From assembly GCA_027563935.2 (NCBI GenBank), contig CM050449.1, forward strand, positions 85,591,178 to 85,655,177: 64,000 nt of DNA, written 5' to 3'. Positions 11,241 to 22,409 of the stretch are shown here, one piece after another. The stretch is from Costus lasius (lineage: Eukaryota; Streptophyta; Magnoliopsida; Zingiberales; Costaceae). The translations under genes and the position numbers were made by a program. How positions within the stretch are numbered: the first letter of the stretch is position 1; each line of letters opens with the position of its first letter. The notes under the pieces are model-generated. The model did no database searches. It saw only the letters and a list, made by a program, of their open reading frames with translations, and had not been told where the DNA came from.

Positions 11241-12820
11241 TGACACTATCCGCAAGTGCACGGAAATGTCAAAGTAATACAAAAGATATCGAATCCCACA
11301 GGGAACAAGGTGAGTACCAGAAAATCTAATTCTTAGAATCTAAGCTGATCAAATCGTGGTTTTTGGAACTTAAAAAACTAAAACTAAGCGAAATCGTAAG
11401 AAAGAAATCAAACAACTACATCGGGGAAAATATATGAGAGAGAATATCAGGGTTTTGGTTTCCACTACTCTGACGATTCTAATTGCGCAAAGACATAAAT
11501 ATCAGTTACATGGATTTACAAATATGCATAAGGAATCTACCCTATGGTACAAAGTGCCCTCTTTCGAGTGTACACCCCGGTATTTACCTAGAACATCTCC
11601 TACTTTTGCGGTGGATCATTCTAGACAAACCCAATGAGTTTCGTGGTAGATTATGGACCCTCGAGCGAAGAACAAGCACTTTCGTGTCGAGCCTTCGCAA
11701 GATTCACAAAGAGGTTCCGTCGTTACAATCCTACTTTCATTATGAACTGTAATAACTATGACATGATAATACTTGGCCAGAGTAAATATCAAAAAATTAA
11801 TACTTAAAGTGAAATATGCTCAGAATATGATCCAAATAACAAAGTTAACACATGAATTGCAAAATAGAAATCGTCAGAGGGCTTCAACCAAGCCCTGAAA
11901 TAAAATTTACGCTACAACCATCGTTGAATCGCTAAAAATTCTCTCTTTGTACATAGGAAAATCATAGGAAAAGGTTTCTAAGAGGAAGGAGATGATGAAT
12001 CAAAAGAAATAAACAAGAATCACTCAGTTCCGATAGTTGAATCTCCAGAAATTGCCTCGAAATCGCCTGTTCACCGTTGACTTCCGCCCTAGCCGCTTCA
12101 TCGCAAGAATGCTTGATGATTTGGTCATAGAAATTGGGAGTTTTTATACTCTATTTGTTCTCCTTCGAATAAGTTTTCCATAGAGTCATCACTTGCTAAA
12201 TTTGGACTTGAATCGGGCCCGAAATCAACGAAAAATCGAGTGAAGGTCGGGTTGTCCAGAAAGCATCACGGGTGAACCCCGCCGGGTTCACCAGGTGGTG
12301 AAGTGTTCTGTGCAGTTCTGTTGCGAAATAATCATAGGTGGACCCTGTCGGGTTTACCTACCAGTGAAGTCCACGGTAAATTTCTGCATAGGTTTTATTA
12401 GACAGAATCACGGGTGAACCCCATGGGGTTCACCTGCCAGTGAAGTGTGCGGCAAATTTCGGATACCTTGACATCATCGGTGAACCCTGCCGGGTTTACC
12501 AAGCAGTGAAACGCACGGTGAGTTTCGTCCTTTGGCAAGATCACCGGTGAACCCCACCGTGAAGTCCAGAAAAAGCTCCGATTGAGCCCAAATTTTATGG
12601 GCAGTCTCGTCTTCTCATAAGGAATCACCTCATGTTCTTAGATTCTTCGAAAGGACTTCAAAATTAGGTGATTTCATCTGAAATTTTATAAGAAAGATGA
12701 AAAGTGAAGATTCTGAAGCTTTGAAGTAAATAAGCTTTAAAGGAGTGTAAAAACATTCAAATAAGCCTGAATTTATCATGGAATAATAATAAAAAATCAC
12801 TATAAAAATGCATGACATCA
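11241..12820 (-). repeat. 3' LTR of the non-autonomous Athila-like element
   Basis: 1,580 bp, the same ends as the partner LTR (TGACACTATCC ... GACATCA). Substitutions are common and often of the C/T or G/A kind. Palindromes start at 12,271, 12,337, 12,413 and 12,479, with a truncated one at 12,546. Confidence 0.9.
12271..12570. repeat. phased palindrome array in the 3' LTR
   Basis: Each unit has the stem GGTGAACCC, a loop of about 4 nt, then GGGTTCACC, followed by a GTGAAG word. The unit at 12,413 is a perfect 22-nt palindrome. Spacing is 66, 76, 66 and 67 bp. Some units have lost pairing by single substitutions (for example GGTGGACCC against GGGTTTACC at 12,337). The last unit is truncated here but complete in the other LTR at 18,288. 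Confidence 0.85.
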
Positions 12821-12856
12821 AACACTCCAGACTTAAATCTTTACTTGTCCTCAAGC
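12821..12856 (-). other. polypurine region of the non-autonomous element
   Basis: Minus strand GCTTGAGGACAAGTAAAG, then TTTAAGTCTGGAGTGTT, ending directly at the LTR start TGATGTC. The GCTTGAGGACAAG word recurs before the LTRs of the related elements (27,389-27,427 and, as GCTTGAGAACAAG, 33,906-33,942), so it is a family feature. Confidence 0.75.
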
Positions 12857-13164
12857 AATAAAATAAGTTGAGATACATGCTTGGTATAAGAATAATCTTT
12901 TGTGTTGAAGTTCACACCCAAGTTCAGAAAAACACTTTTTAGCAATCCAAGATCTAATCAGAAGAAATCAACTAAAAGGAGTGTCTTAAGCATTCACCAG
13001 TTTGGTCCCATAGTTTTTAGATGTCAACCAATTTAGAAAGCAGTAAACATGAGATTCAATCAAAGTATACACAACACTCATCTCATTCCTATCCTTCCAA
13101 TTCATAATGTTGGGGTTAACTCAAATGTTTTATTCGGGATATGAAACACTAATTATTGCATTAG

Positions 13165-13312
13165 ACTTCAACTCATATCCTTAGGTACTATTGCTAATTT
13201 TTCGCAATGCCAAGTAGATGAGTCTTTTTATTTTAATTCACATTTCTTAGATTTTAACTCATATCCTTCGGTACCACTGCCCATTTTTCGCAGTGCCAAG
13301 TAGGGGAATCTA
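13165..13312 (-). repeat. 3' UTR hairpin repeats of the non-autonomous element
   Basis: Two units. On the minus strand each reads CTTGGCA(C/T)TGC, a short A-rich spacer, then GCA(G/A)T(G/A)GTACC(G/T)AAGGATATG. CACTGC and GCAGTG can pair. The same words recur in the 3' UTRs at 26,881-27,074 and 33,320-33,640. Confidence 0.75.
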
Positions 13313-14312
13313 AGTGTGATTTTTTTTGTTTGTTTATTTTTTTTTCAAGATAACAGAAATCAGCATATCCTTTCTTTTAACAAATGCAGTGTTTCCCCAA
13401 TACTAGAAAGGAATTCAAAGTTTGAAAAGATATTATGTATCCTGCTATGTATCGAATGTAAATTGCAAACCAAAATTAATTGAAGAATCATGAAAACGCT
13501 TGACCCACTAAATGAACAACCTAAAATCAATCCACTTAGAGAATTTCTAATTCATAGAATATATGAACATGACTATTGAGTAAATTTCCAACAAGTACTG
13601 CATTCAACATGTCTTGATAAATTCTAACCAATTATGCATTTGACTTTAAGAGTAAAGCTATCATTAGACAAGACTATCATGACAGGTCAACAATGAATCC
13701 TTCTTTACAAAATTTGTAATATTTGTTTTAAAACATCTTCATGTAAGCTCACACATTCACACAACATGTAACATAGAATATAGCATAATACTGAAGTGGA
13801 AAAACAAGCAGTTCAAACATGTCTGTTATACACTGTAGAGGGTGGGGCCTGTAGATGTGGACCAGGCCCACGAATAGTGGCATATAAGATACAATGCCAA
13901 TATCAAAATAACATCCATCAGAAAGTGTCATAACAAATCCATAAAGAGTCAGAGCACAACAACCAAATAAAAGCTGGAGTAAAGACAGCTCACCCGCTCT
14001 AAAATGTTGCATAGTCCTCTATGCAACGTCATATATGTGAGAGGAGAAGGTGGGGATGTCGAGTCTGAGTGCATAGTGTACTTCACAGGTGAACTGTCGT
14101 GAAGTGCATTGAGCTTCAGTGAAAATCCATCGAAAATCTCCTGTTCCCATAGCACGTCTGCACCTCAAAAATAGAGCTCTATCAGTGTATATCAATATCA
14201 AAATCTCCTAAAATAGTACTAGATAAGCAAGAGAGTGGACTATTCAACGATGGTAAAGTAAAAATAGAATGTCAACTAATGTAACAGAAAGAAAATGAAA
14301 ACAACGAGAAAA

Positions 14313-14330
14313 CTTGGGTTGCCTCCCAAG
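14313..14330 (-). other. conserved hairpin after the protease gene
   Basis: Minus strand CTTGGGAGGCAACCCAAG: a 6-bp stem CTTGGG/CCCAAG with a 6-nt loop, 52 bp after the protease stop. The identical 18-mer follows the protease of the plus-strand relative at 26,101-26,118. Confidence 0.8.
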
Positions 14331-14381
14331 AGCGCTAGTTTTAGGTGAATAGCTCGACCGTAGAGTCATCAGGTTATCCAA

Positions 14382-15272
14382 TCAGGGGGGGTCAAAAGGG
14401 GCAAGAACTTCCCCTTGCTTGACTAGTCCATCTTCAAAATGGTGTTCGAGGCGGTGTCCATTGTCTTCCAAACTTCTAGCGTGCTTAAGTACACCCGCGC
14501 TGTAATATATACCTGCAATAGAAGGTTTTTTGAGAGAGTTAGACAGGTCAAATTGAATAACATTGCCACCGATGTTTAAATCCAGTTTCCCGTTTCTAAC
14601 ATCGATGACAACACCAGCTGTAGCAAGAAAAGGTCTTCCTAAAATAATAGGAAGTCTGTCATTCTCATCAATGTCTAACACAATAAAGTCAGCAGGAATA
14701 AAATAATCCCCTACTTTAATGGGTACATCCTCTAAAATACCCACTGGACTTCGAACTGATCTATCAGCAAGCTGCAAAGAAATACTAGTCAATTTTAAGT
14801 CGCCCAAATCTAGCTTTTTACATAATGATAACGACATGATGCTGACACTCACTCCTAAATCGCACAGCGCTCTGTGAAAGGTCATCTCTCCTATCTGGCA
14901 TGGAATGGAAAAGCTGCCAGGGTCCTTGAGTTTTTGTGGAAGCTTGTTTTGCAAAATCGCACTGCACTCCTCAGTGAGTGCCATGGTTCCTTGGTCTTCT
15001 AGCTTCCGTTTATTTGAGAGAATGTCCTTCAGGAACTTCACATAGGTCGGCATCTGCGAAAGGGCATCAACAAAGGGAATGTTAATATTTAGTTTTTTCA
15101 ATATTTTTAGAAACTTACTGAATTGCTTGTCTAGCTTGGCTTTGACAAGCCTCTGAGGGAAAGGTATCGACAGCTTGTAGGTTGGCGGCCCAACATAGGG
15201 TCGCTCTTCCTCTATTCGCTCAGGTTCCGCCGGTGTTGAATCTGCGTGTGGCTCATCAAGATTCGGTGTCAC
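14382..15272 (-). CDS. aspartic protease region of an Athila/Tat-like gag-pro
   Basis: 296-codon open frame encoding a retroviral-type aspartic protease that would process the Gag polyprotein. The proline-rich N-terminal part (PPTYKLSIPFPQRL) and FSKFLKILKKLNINIPF are standard for the Athila/Tat gag-protease linker. The active-site loop is CDLGVSVSIM, a DLG variant of the usual DT/SG. The flap region and ILGRPFLATAGVVIDVRNGKL follow. This part is still open, although the gag upstream is broken. There is no reverse transcriptase after its stop; instead come the 18-nt hairpin and 1.5 kb of 3' UTR. Normally this protease would be fused to gag, and a TAA interrupts the join near 15,275. Confidence 0.82.
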   Translation of the reverse strand: MTPNLDEPHADSTPAEPERIEEERPYVGPPTYKLSIPFPQRLVKAKLDKQFSKFLKILKKLNINIPFVDALSQMPTYVKFLKDILSNKRKLEDQGTMALTEECSAILQNKLPQKLKDPGSFSIPCQIGEMTFHRALCDLGVSVSIMSLSLCKKLDLGDLKLTSISLQLADRSVRSPVGILEDVPIKVGDYFIPADFIVLDIDENDRLPIILGRPFLATAGVVIDVRNGKLDLNIGGNVIQFDLSNSLKKPSIAGIYYSAGVLKHARSLEDNGHRLEHHFEDGLVKQGEVLAPFDPP

Positions 15273-15779
15273 TTAATCCTTTGTCTCACTGGTCGGCATC
15301 TTAGGGTCTTCAAGTTGCTTGCCGCTCTGAGTGAAGATTGCATTGCAATGCTCCCTCGGGTTAACTTCTGGCTGTGATGGAAGCTTCCCTAGCGCTCTTG
15401 AGGATGAGCTAGCTGCTGGGCAAGTTGGCTCTCCAGCATTTTGTTGTGCGTCTCCAAAGAGTCCATCCTTGTCATCATCAGTTTCATCATATCAGTCAGC
15501 CCTTCTATCTGCTTACTCAGTTAAGAGTCTTGGGCCGGTCTTGGGGGTGGATTGTAATTTCCTTGTTGAGAGGGAGGATTGTAGTTTCTCTGTTGGAACC
15601 TAGGTGGCTGCTTATAATTTTCTTGTTGTGGTGGCCTGGAGTTCCCTTGTTGAGGTTGAACTTATGGTGGCGCTTGCCCTGGTTGTATAGGCTGTGTGGT
15701 CTGGTAGGAGAAGTTCGGGTGGTTGCGCCAGCCAGGGTTGTAAAAGTTGGAATAAGGGTTGTTCATAGGGTTTGCATTT

Positions 15780-16625
15780 CCAACTGCATTTAGATGTTCA
15801 GGCTGACATTGGACCACTTGTCCATCTCCCACTCAGCACTCAGCACCTGCATATCCTGTGATGCCACACAACTCACAAGATAATGAATTAGTGTCTAAGG
15901 AATTAACAGACCACGAATCAAATTTCTTAGTCAGATTGTCTACCTTCGCAGTGAGAGCAGTTAATGAATCAAGATCGAATTTACCTGCTTTCCAGGAAGG
16001 TGTACCTCGCTCTGGATTCCATTGATGATAGTTCAGTGTCATGTCCTCTAGGAGGCTTATAGCATCTTCAGGTACTTTGCTCATTAAGCCCGATCCTCCA
16101 GCAGCTACATCGACTATAAGTCTAGTATTGTACTCCAATCCCATATAGTATGTGTGTACAAGAACCCAAGTCTCGATCCCATGGTGCGGACATAATCTTT
16201 GAAGCTCTTTGAATCTTTCCCAGGCTTCGTACAAAGACTCTCCATCCTTTTGCATGAAGCTCGTTATCTGATTTTTTAGATGGATTGTCTTCGAAGGAGG
16301 GAAATACTTCGAGAGGAAAGCTTGAGACAGTTCATCCCATGTCCGTATTGAAGCTGAGGGGATCGTGTGGAGCCATACCCTTTCTCTATCCCTTAAGGAG
16401 AAGGGAAACAAAATGCAACCTGATAGCATCAAAAGTAGCTCCATTAATCTTTAACATATCACAATATTCAAAAAATAAAGACAAATGCATATTAGGGTCC
16501 TCAAGAGGAGAACCACCAAATTGACTTTGTTGTATCATGGAAAGTAGAGCATGTTTAATTTTGAAATTATTGGCCTCGACACTAGGCCTAACGATTCTTG
16601 ATTGAAACCCATGTGTAAAAGACAC
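15780..16625 (-). pseudogene. Gag of the non-autonomous Athila-like element
   Basis: Retrotransposon Gag (capsid/nucleocapsid). The N-terminal part (16,625-16,386) has NNFKIKHALLSMIQQSQFGG and EDPNMHLSLFFEYCD. The capsid core continues in another frame (16,444-15,833) with WLHTIPSASIRTWDELSQAF and FKELQRLCPHHGIETW. An indel near 16,400-16,440 separates the two frames. The zinc knuckle near 15,835-15,880 reads CELC...Y....C, so the essential His is Tyr. Beyond a TGA near 15,833 the Gln/Asn/Pro-rich tail (about 15,780-15,500) continues with further stops. Typical Retrotrans_gag of the Athila/Tat lineage; broken. Confidence 0.8.
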
Positions 16626-16967
16626 TGCATATTCTCACAGTATTCTAGTATTATTGTTGTTCACAGGTTAAGGCGCTGGTTTGTTCTCCATGTCAATGTG
16701 AAGGTGTTCCATCTGTTCTTGATTCTCCTTTTTCAGATTTTGCTTAAGCTTCCTTCTTTGTCTGAAGGTTCGTTCTATTTCAAGATCGATTTCCAAGAGT
16801 GCTCCTGCCCTGGAACTTCTTTGGATAAAAATTTGTCATATTCAATTAAGAAGTTCAAAGCAATTAACAGTAGGAGAAAGCAGCGTGAAACAGAATAAAG
16901 ACAGAAAAGAAAACTAACTAAGGTTTAGTCTACCAATTCTTAGAAGTATACTAATATCAACCATTGT

Positions 16968-16985
16968 TCCCCGACAACGGCGCCA
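16968..16985 (-). other. primer binding site, tRNA-Asp type
   Basis: Minus strand TGGCGCCGTTGTCGGGGA, six bases inside the 5' LTR (spacer GTTTTT). It resembles the 3' end complement of tRNA-Asp commonly used by Athila/Tat elements, with one apparent change (GTC for GCC). Confidence 0.8.
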
Positions 16986-16991
16986 AAAACT

Positions 16992-18575
16992 TGACACTAT
17001 CCGCAAGTGCACGGAAATGTCGAAGTAATACAAAAGATATCGCATCCCATAGGGAACAAGGTGAGTACCAGAAAATCTAATTCTTAGAATCTAAGCTGAT
17101 CAAATCGTGGTTTTTGGAACTTAAAAAACTAAACCTAAGCGAAATCGTAAGCAAGAAATCAAACAACTACTGCGGGAAAAATATATGAGAGAGAATAGCA
17201 GGGCTTTGGTTTCCACCACTCTGACGATTCTAATTGCGCTAAGACATAAATATCAGTTACATGGATTTACAAATATGCATAAGGAATCTACCCTATGGTA
17301 CAAGGTGCCCTCTTTCGAGTGGACACCCCGGTATTTACCTAGAACGTCTCCTACTTTCGCGGTGGATCGTTCTAGACAAACCCAATGGGTTCCGTGGTAG
17401 ATTATGGACCCTCGAGTGAAGAACAAGCACTTTCGTGTTGAGCCTTCGCAAGATTCACAAAGAGGTTCCGTCGTTACAATCCTACTTTGTTATGAACTAT
17501 AATGACTATGACATGATAATACTTGACCAGGGTAAATATCAAGAAATTAATACTTCAAGTGAAATATGCTCAGAATATGATCCAAATAACAAAGTTAACA
17601 CAAGAATTGCAAAATAGAAATCGTCAGAGGGCTTCAACCTAGCCTTGAAATAAAGTTTACGCTACAACCATCATTGAATCGCTAAAAATTCTTTCTTTGT
17701 ACATAGAAAAATCACAGGAAAAGGTTTCTAAGAGGAAGGAGACGATGAACCAAAAGAAATAAACAAGAATCACTGAGTTCCGATGGTTGAATCTCCAGAA
17801 ATCGCCTCGAAGTCGCCTGTTCGCCGTCGACTTCCGCCCTAGCTGCTTTGTCACAAGATTGCTTGATGATTCAGTCACAGAAATTGGGACTTTTATACTC
17901 TATTTGTTCTTCTTTGAATAATCTTTCCATAGAGTCCTCACTTGCCAAATTTAGACTTGAATCGGGCCCGAAATCAGCGAAAAATCGAGTGGAAGTCGGG
18001 CTGTCCAGAAAGCATCATGGGTGAACCCCGCTGGGTTCACCAGGTGGTGAAGTGTTCTGTGCAGTTCTATTGCGAAATAATCACAGGCATCGGGTTCACC
18101 TACCAGTGAAGTCCACGATAAATTTCTGCATAGGTTTTATCAGACAGAATCACGGGTGAACCCCATGGGGTTCACCTGCCAGTGAAGCGTGCGGCGAATT
18201 TCGGATACCCTGACATCATCGGTGAACCCCGCTGGGTTTACTAGGCAGTGAAACGCGCGGTGAGTTTCGTCCTTTGGCAAGATCACCGGTGAACCCCGCC
18301 GGGTTCACCTGGCCGTGAAGTCCAGAAAAAGCTCCGATTGAGCCCAAATTTTACGGGCAGCTTCGTCTTCTCATAAGGAATCACACTATGCTCTTAGATT
18401 CTTTGAAAGGACTTCCAAATTGGGTGATTTCATCTGAAATTCTATAAGAAAGATGAAAAGTGAAGATTCTGAAGCTTTGAAGTAAATAAGTTTTAAAGGA
18501 GTGTAAAAACATTCAAATAAGCCTGAATTTATCATGGAATAATAATAAAAATCACTATAAAAATGCACGGCATCA
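16992..18575 (-). repeat. 5' LTR of the non-autonomous Athila-like element
   Basis: Plus-strand reading TGACACTATCCGCAAGTGCA ... GGCATCA; 1,584 bp. It pairs with the copy at 11,241-12,820. It contains an array of palindromes starting at 18,020, 18,155, 18,221 and 18,288, plus a partly deleted one near 18,086. Confidence 0.9.
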
Positions 18576-21117
18576 GTTCGCTGTAGAAAACATGAGTTCA
18601 GAACTAAGAGTCTTGAACAAGGATGTCCAGAAGTTACCAGTGAACCTGTCATCTCTGTCAGAAACAATGTCCAAGGGAAGCCTGAAAAGCTTCACTACAT
18701 GCTTGAAAAATAGATCAGCCGTCTCCTTTGCTGAACAAGGCTCAGGTGCTGCAATGGACACATAGTACTTAGAGAACCTATCCACCACAACAAAGATAGA
18801 AGCCTTCCCTTCGACCTTTGGTATCCTAGCTGATGTGGGACCAAAGCTTGGTGTTCCCATCACTAGTGATAAAATCCATGGAAACTGAAGTCCATGGTCA
18901 TTTCGGAATAGAAAGAGGTTGTGACAGTCTAGCTTCGCGCCTCCTATCAACTTTATCCTGCTGGCAGATCAAGCAGGTGCGAACATAATGATCGACATCA
19001 GCTCGCATGGAGGGCCAATAACAGGATCGGGATAAAAGCGTCATCATCTTGTGCTGTCCCGGATGTCCACTCCATATCGTGTCGTGAAGCTCTCTCAACA
19101 ACTCGCGTTGAAGTCCGCTAGTCGCCGGAACAAGTGGCCAACCGCCCTCGGCCATCAGAAGTTTATTGCCGTGAAGATATTATCGACGAACCTTGCCTTC
19201 TCGCACGTTGGCTTTCAACTGCTGGTATATGGCGTCGAGAATAGTAGCTTGCCGAATGCGATCGAGGAGATCACCCTCAATCCTCGATATAGAAGCAAGC
19301 ACCACAGTGCACATCCTATTGAGAGCATCTGGAACCATATTGGAGTGCCCCGGTCTGTGCTCTCAGGTGAAATCAAATTCAGTGAGGAACTCCTGTCATC
19401 TCACTTGTTTCGGTGAAAGCTTCTTCTGCGTAGCAAAGTAGGTGTTGGCAACATTATCCGTCTTCACTACGAAAGCGCTACCAAGAAGATAGATGCGCCA
19501 AACTCGAATGTAGTGGATCACGGCGACCATCTCCTTCTCATGAGCTGAGTAACGCTGCTCCACCGGACTTAACTTCCTACTCTCAAATGCCATTGGGTGC
19601 CCCCCTTGTTAGAGCACTCCACCGATCGCTCTGTCAGAGGCATCGGTATGAACCTCAAAGGGCCGACTGAAGTCTAGCATGCGAAGAACCGGCTCAGTGG
19701 CGATCCAGTGATTTAACTCTGCAAACGCAGTCTGATGCCATTCTTGCCATAGCCAAGGAGTCTCCTTCCTCAGGAGGTCAGAAAAAGGAGTTGTGACCTT
19801 GGAGTAATCCTGGATGAATTTCCTATAGAAATTTGTCACTCCCAGGAAAGATCGGAGCTCAGTAGGGGAGGTAGGTGCGGACCACTTGACGATAGCAGCA
19901 CCTTCTCAGGATCCATCTGGACAGTGCCATGGCCTACCACATGGCCCAGAAACTGGATCTCAGAAGCAGCAAAGGAGCATTTCTCCCTCTTCACATACGG
20001 CTGGTGTTCCCTCAGTTTCTAGAACACTAATCTCAGATGCTGTAAATGCTCCTCCACCATGGTTGAATACACCACGATATCATCCAAGTATACGACAACA
20101 AAGTCATCCAATAGCTGTGTCAAAACATTGTTCATCAGGTGGGAGAAGGTAGCTGGCGCATTGGTTAAGCCAAATGGCATAACCAAGAACTTGAAAGCGC
20201 CATACCGAGTGACACAGGCTGTCTTCGCCTCATCTCCCTCAGCTATGCGGACCTGCCAATAGCCTGATCTCAAATCAAGCTTGGTGAAGATAGTAGCGCC
20301 TGCCAGTTTGTCAATGAGGTCCTGGATATGTGGAATAGGGTATCTATTCTGGATGGTGATCTTATTTAAGACACGGTAGTCAATACAGAAGTGAAGACTA
20401 CCATCCTTTTTCTTCTGAAAAAGCACGGGGGCACCAAACGGAGACTTGGAGGGTTGGATGAACCCAGTTGCCAAAAGCTCATCCAACTGTTTCCTCAGCT
20501 CAATGAGCTCTATAGGAGGCATGCGATATGGGGGTTGGAAAGAAGGAGCTGCCCCGGGAACCAACTCAATGCGGTGATCAATCGTACGTCTAGGAGGTAG
20601 CTCCTTTGGTAGCTCAGGCGGAAGAAGATCCTGGAACTCCTCAATTAAATTCTTCACTTCCGCTGGTATGTTGTCTGGACCTTCTATAGGGGCCGTCACC
20701 CATGTAGCAAGAAAGGTCCGCTCGCCCCGACGTAAGCCTTTCTCAAGAGTAGCAGCCGATATGGATGTACTATGAGCCTTACTTGGTCGTACTGACTTAT
20801 TCGACCCAGCCAACTATAGGCAACGAACAAAGTAGAGGTATCTCTCATTTGTCACCTGGACACCCGCAATATGAGGTATAATAGAAGCCTTCATCTTTTG
20901 CAACAACTCCAAGCCGACGATAACATCATAATCGTCCATCTAAACCATGCATACATGGTTCTTACCCTTCCACTCCCCAAAGACAAGAGGAACATCATAA
21001 GATATTCCTGCGATCTGCCGCTCCTCGGAGTTGATCGTCTTGAAGTGGTCTTGAGCAGGGGACATGCTCAACCCTAACCGCGTCGCCATGCTGTCAGCCA
21101 CAAATATGTGCGAAGCA
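18576..21117 (-). pseudogene. chromovirus pol, 5' half: protease end, reverse transcriptase, RNase H, integrase start
   Basis: Minus-strand pol of a Ty3/Gypsy chromovirus. It starts abruptly inside the protease active-site region (SHIFVADSMATRLGL at 21,117) because another LTR is inserted there. Reverse transcriptase follows (20,813-20,019) with [32 protein letters not shown] and the catalytic YLDD. RNase H (about 19,870-19,396) has TDASDRAIGGVL and FESRKLSPVEQRYS, and the integrase (19,155-18,576) has a zinc-finger region with HPGQHK and CLICQQDK, then VVVDRFSKY and DIVSDRD. In-frame stops occur after the RT (near 20,020), after GGVL (near 19,610) and elsewhere. The RT and integrase wording resembles the Galadriel clade. 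The frame is resumed at 11,240. Confidence 0.88.
19870..20018 (-). pseudogene. chromovirus RT thumb/connection, frame-broken segment
   Basis: Between the RT block and the RNase H block the minus strand still encodes KLREHQPYVKREKCSFAASE and QFLGHVVGHGTVQMDPEKV, the standard region after YLDD. It sits behind a TAG and then shifts frame before TNFYRKFIQDYSK. It belongs to the same pol. Confidence 0.75.
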
Positions 21118-22226
21118 TGACAGGTCCTGCAAGTGCATAGTAATTGTCGAAGTAATATAAAAGATTGTCGAATCCCACAGGGAACAAAGTTAAGTACCAG
21201 AAGATCTAAGTCTCAATATCTAAGCAAATCGAAACAGGTTTTTGAAGAATTTAATTGTAAACGAGAAATCAAAGCAACGACGGAAGAGAATATATATATG
21301 AGAGAGATTAGGGCTTTGGGATCCACTGCACTGACGATCTTAATTGCGATTAAAAAGATCAATTATATGGATTCAAGGTTTTTGCATAAGGAACATATCC
21401 TTAAGGTACAAGGTGCCCCCTCTCAATGGTACACCTCGGTGTTTGTCTAGAATGGTCTCCTACTCTCGCGGTGGATCGTTCTAAACAAACCCTATGTGTT
21501 CTGTGGAAGGTTATGAAATCTTCGAGTGAATACCAAGCACTCTCGTGTCATAGATTCACAAGTTTTACTAAGAGGATCCACCGTCACGATCCTCCTCTCG
21601 ATATGAATCATAACGGCTAAAACATGATAATACGTGGCCAATGTAAAATCATGAAACATGCATAGCAAATTAAAATATGCCAACATAAAAATCCAGATAA
21701 CAATTTGGAATATGGATTTGCAATTAACAATCGTCAGCGGGCTTCATCCGAGCCCTGAAAAAAGTTTTACGCAATAGTATTCATAGAATCACTCAAAAAT
21801 CTCTCTATAAAGATAGGAAAACTACAAGAAAACATTTCTAAGAGGGAGGAGATGCTAAACCCAAGCCAATCTCCAAAAATCGTGATGCTCTAATGATTGA
21901 ATCTCGCCAAATCGCTTGAGAAACGCCTTGTCGCCATCTTTCTTCCACCCTAGCCGCTTGTCCGCCGATTTCTTGATGATTCGGCCATAAAAATTAGGGC
22001 TTTTATATTCCTTGTGTTCTTGTTCAAATCAGCTTTCCAAAAAGTCCTCTCTTGCCAAATTTGGACATCAATTGGGCTTAGAATCGCCGAAATTCTGAAT
22101 GGATGTCGGGCTACCTGGTAAGAATCATGGGTGAACCCCATCGGGTTCACCAGGTGACGAAGCATACTATGCAGTTCCAGTCGAGAAAGAAGCATCGGTG
22201 AACCCCACCGGGTTCACCTGCCAGTG
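21118..22226 (-). repeat. truncated LTR of a second Athila-like family member
   Basis: Plus-strand reading TGACAGGTCCTGCAAGTGCA, clearly related to the LTRs at 11,241 and 16,992 but much more diverged. It contains two of the same palindromes (22,131-22,152 and 22,198-22,219). Similarity stops about 22,226, short of the expected end. Its TG end cuts the chromovirus protease at its active-site motif. The internal part of this element was not found. Confidence 0.75.
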
Positions 22227-22409
22227 AAGAACACTGATGTTTGAGAGCTTTTTAGCGAACTAGATGAAACAAAATGATAGGATAAATGAATATATTCACT
22301 AGTTGAACCTGAAAATGGATTTTATGGCCACACATTCAAAAATATTGGAGACACAGATTATTTAGCTCGCTCAGCAGACCAGTTCTTCTACTAGAGCCGT
22401 GGGCATGCT

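Larger units (their letters stand above)
11241..18575 (-). mobile_element. non-autonomous Athila/Tat-like LTR retrotransposon (gag-protease only)
   Basis: Complete 7.3-kb element nested in the chromovirus integrase. It has LTRs at 11,241-12,820 (3') and 16,992-18,575 (5'), a tRNA-Asp-type primer site, a polypurine region, gag and a protease, but no reverse transcriptase, RNase H or integrase anywhere between the LTRs. Target duplication: GTTCA at 11,236-11,240 and GTTCG at 18,576-18,580. The interrupted integrase coding sequence shows GTTCG was original. The LTRs differ at many sites, so the insertion is not recent. Confidence 0.88.

Noticed and set aside
12271..12570. CRISPR-like look: palindromic repeats of about 22 nt at regular spacing
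   Set aside because: The repeats are imperfect and lie inside plant LTRs, and the spacing sequence is itself conserved between the two LTRs. No cas genes; eukaryotic nuclear DNA.
16968..16985. tRNA-like sequences (also 43,908-43,920)
   Set aside because: They are primer binding sites complementary to tRNA 3' ends, not tRNA genes; no cloverleaf is present. No tRNA or rRNA gene was found in the window.
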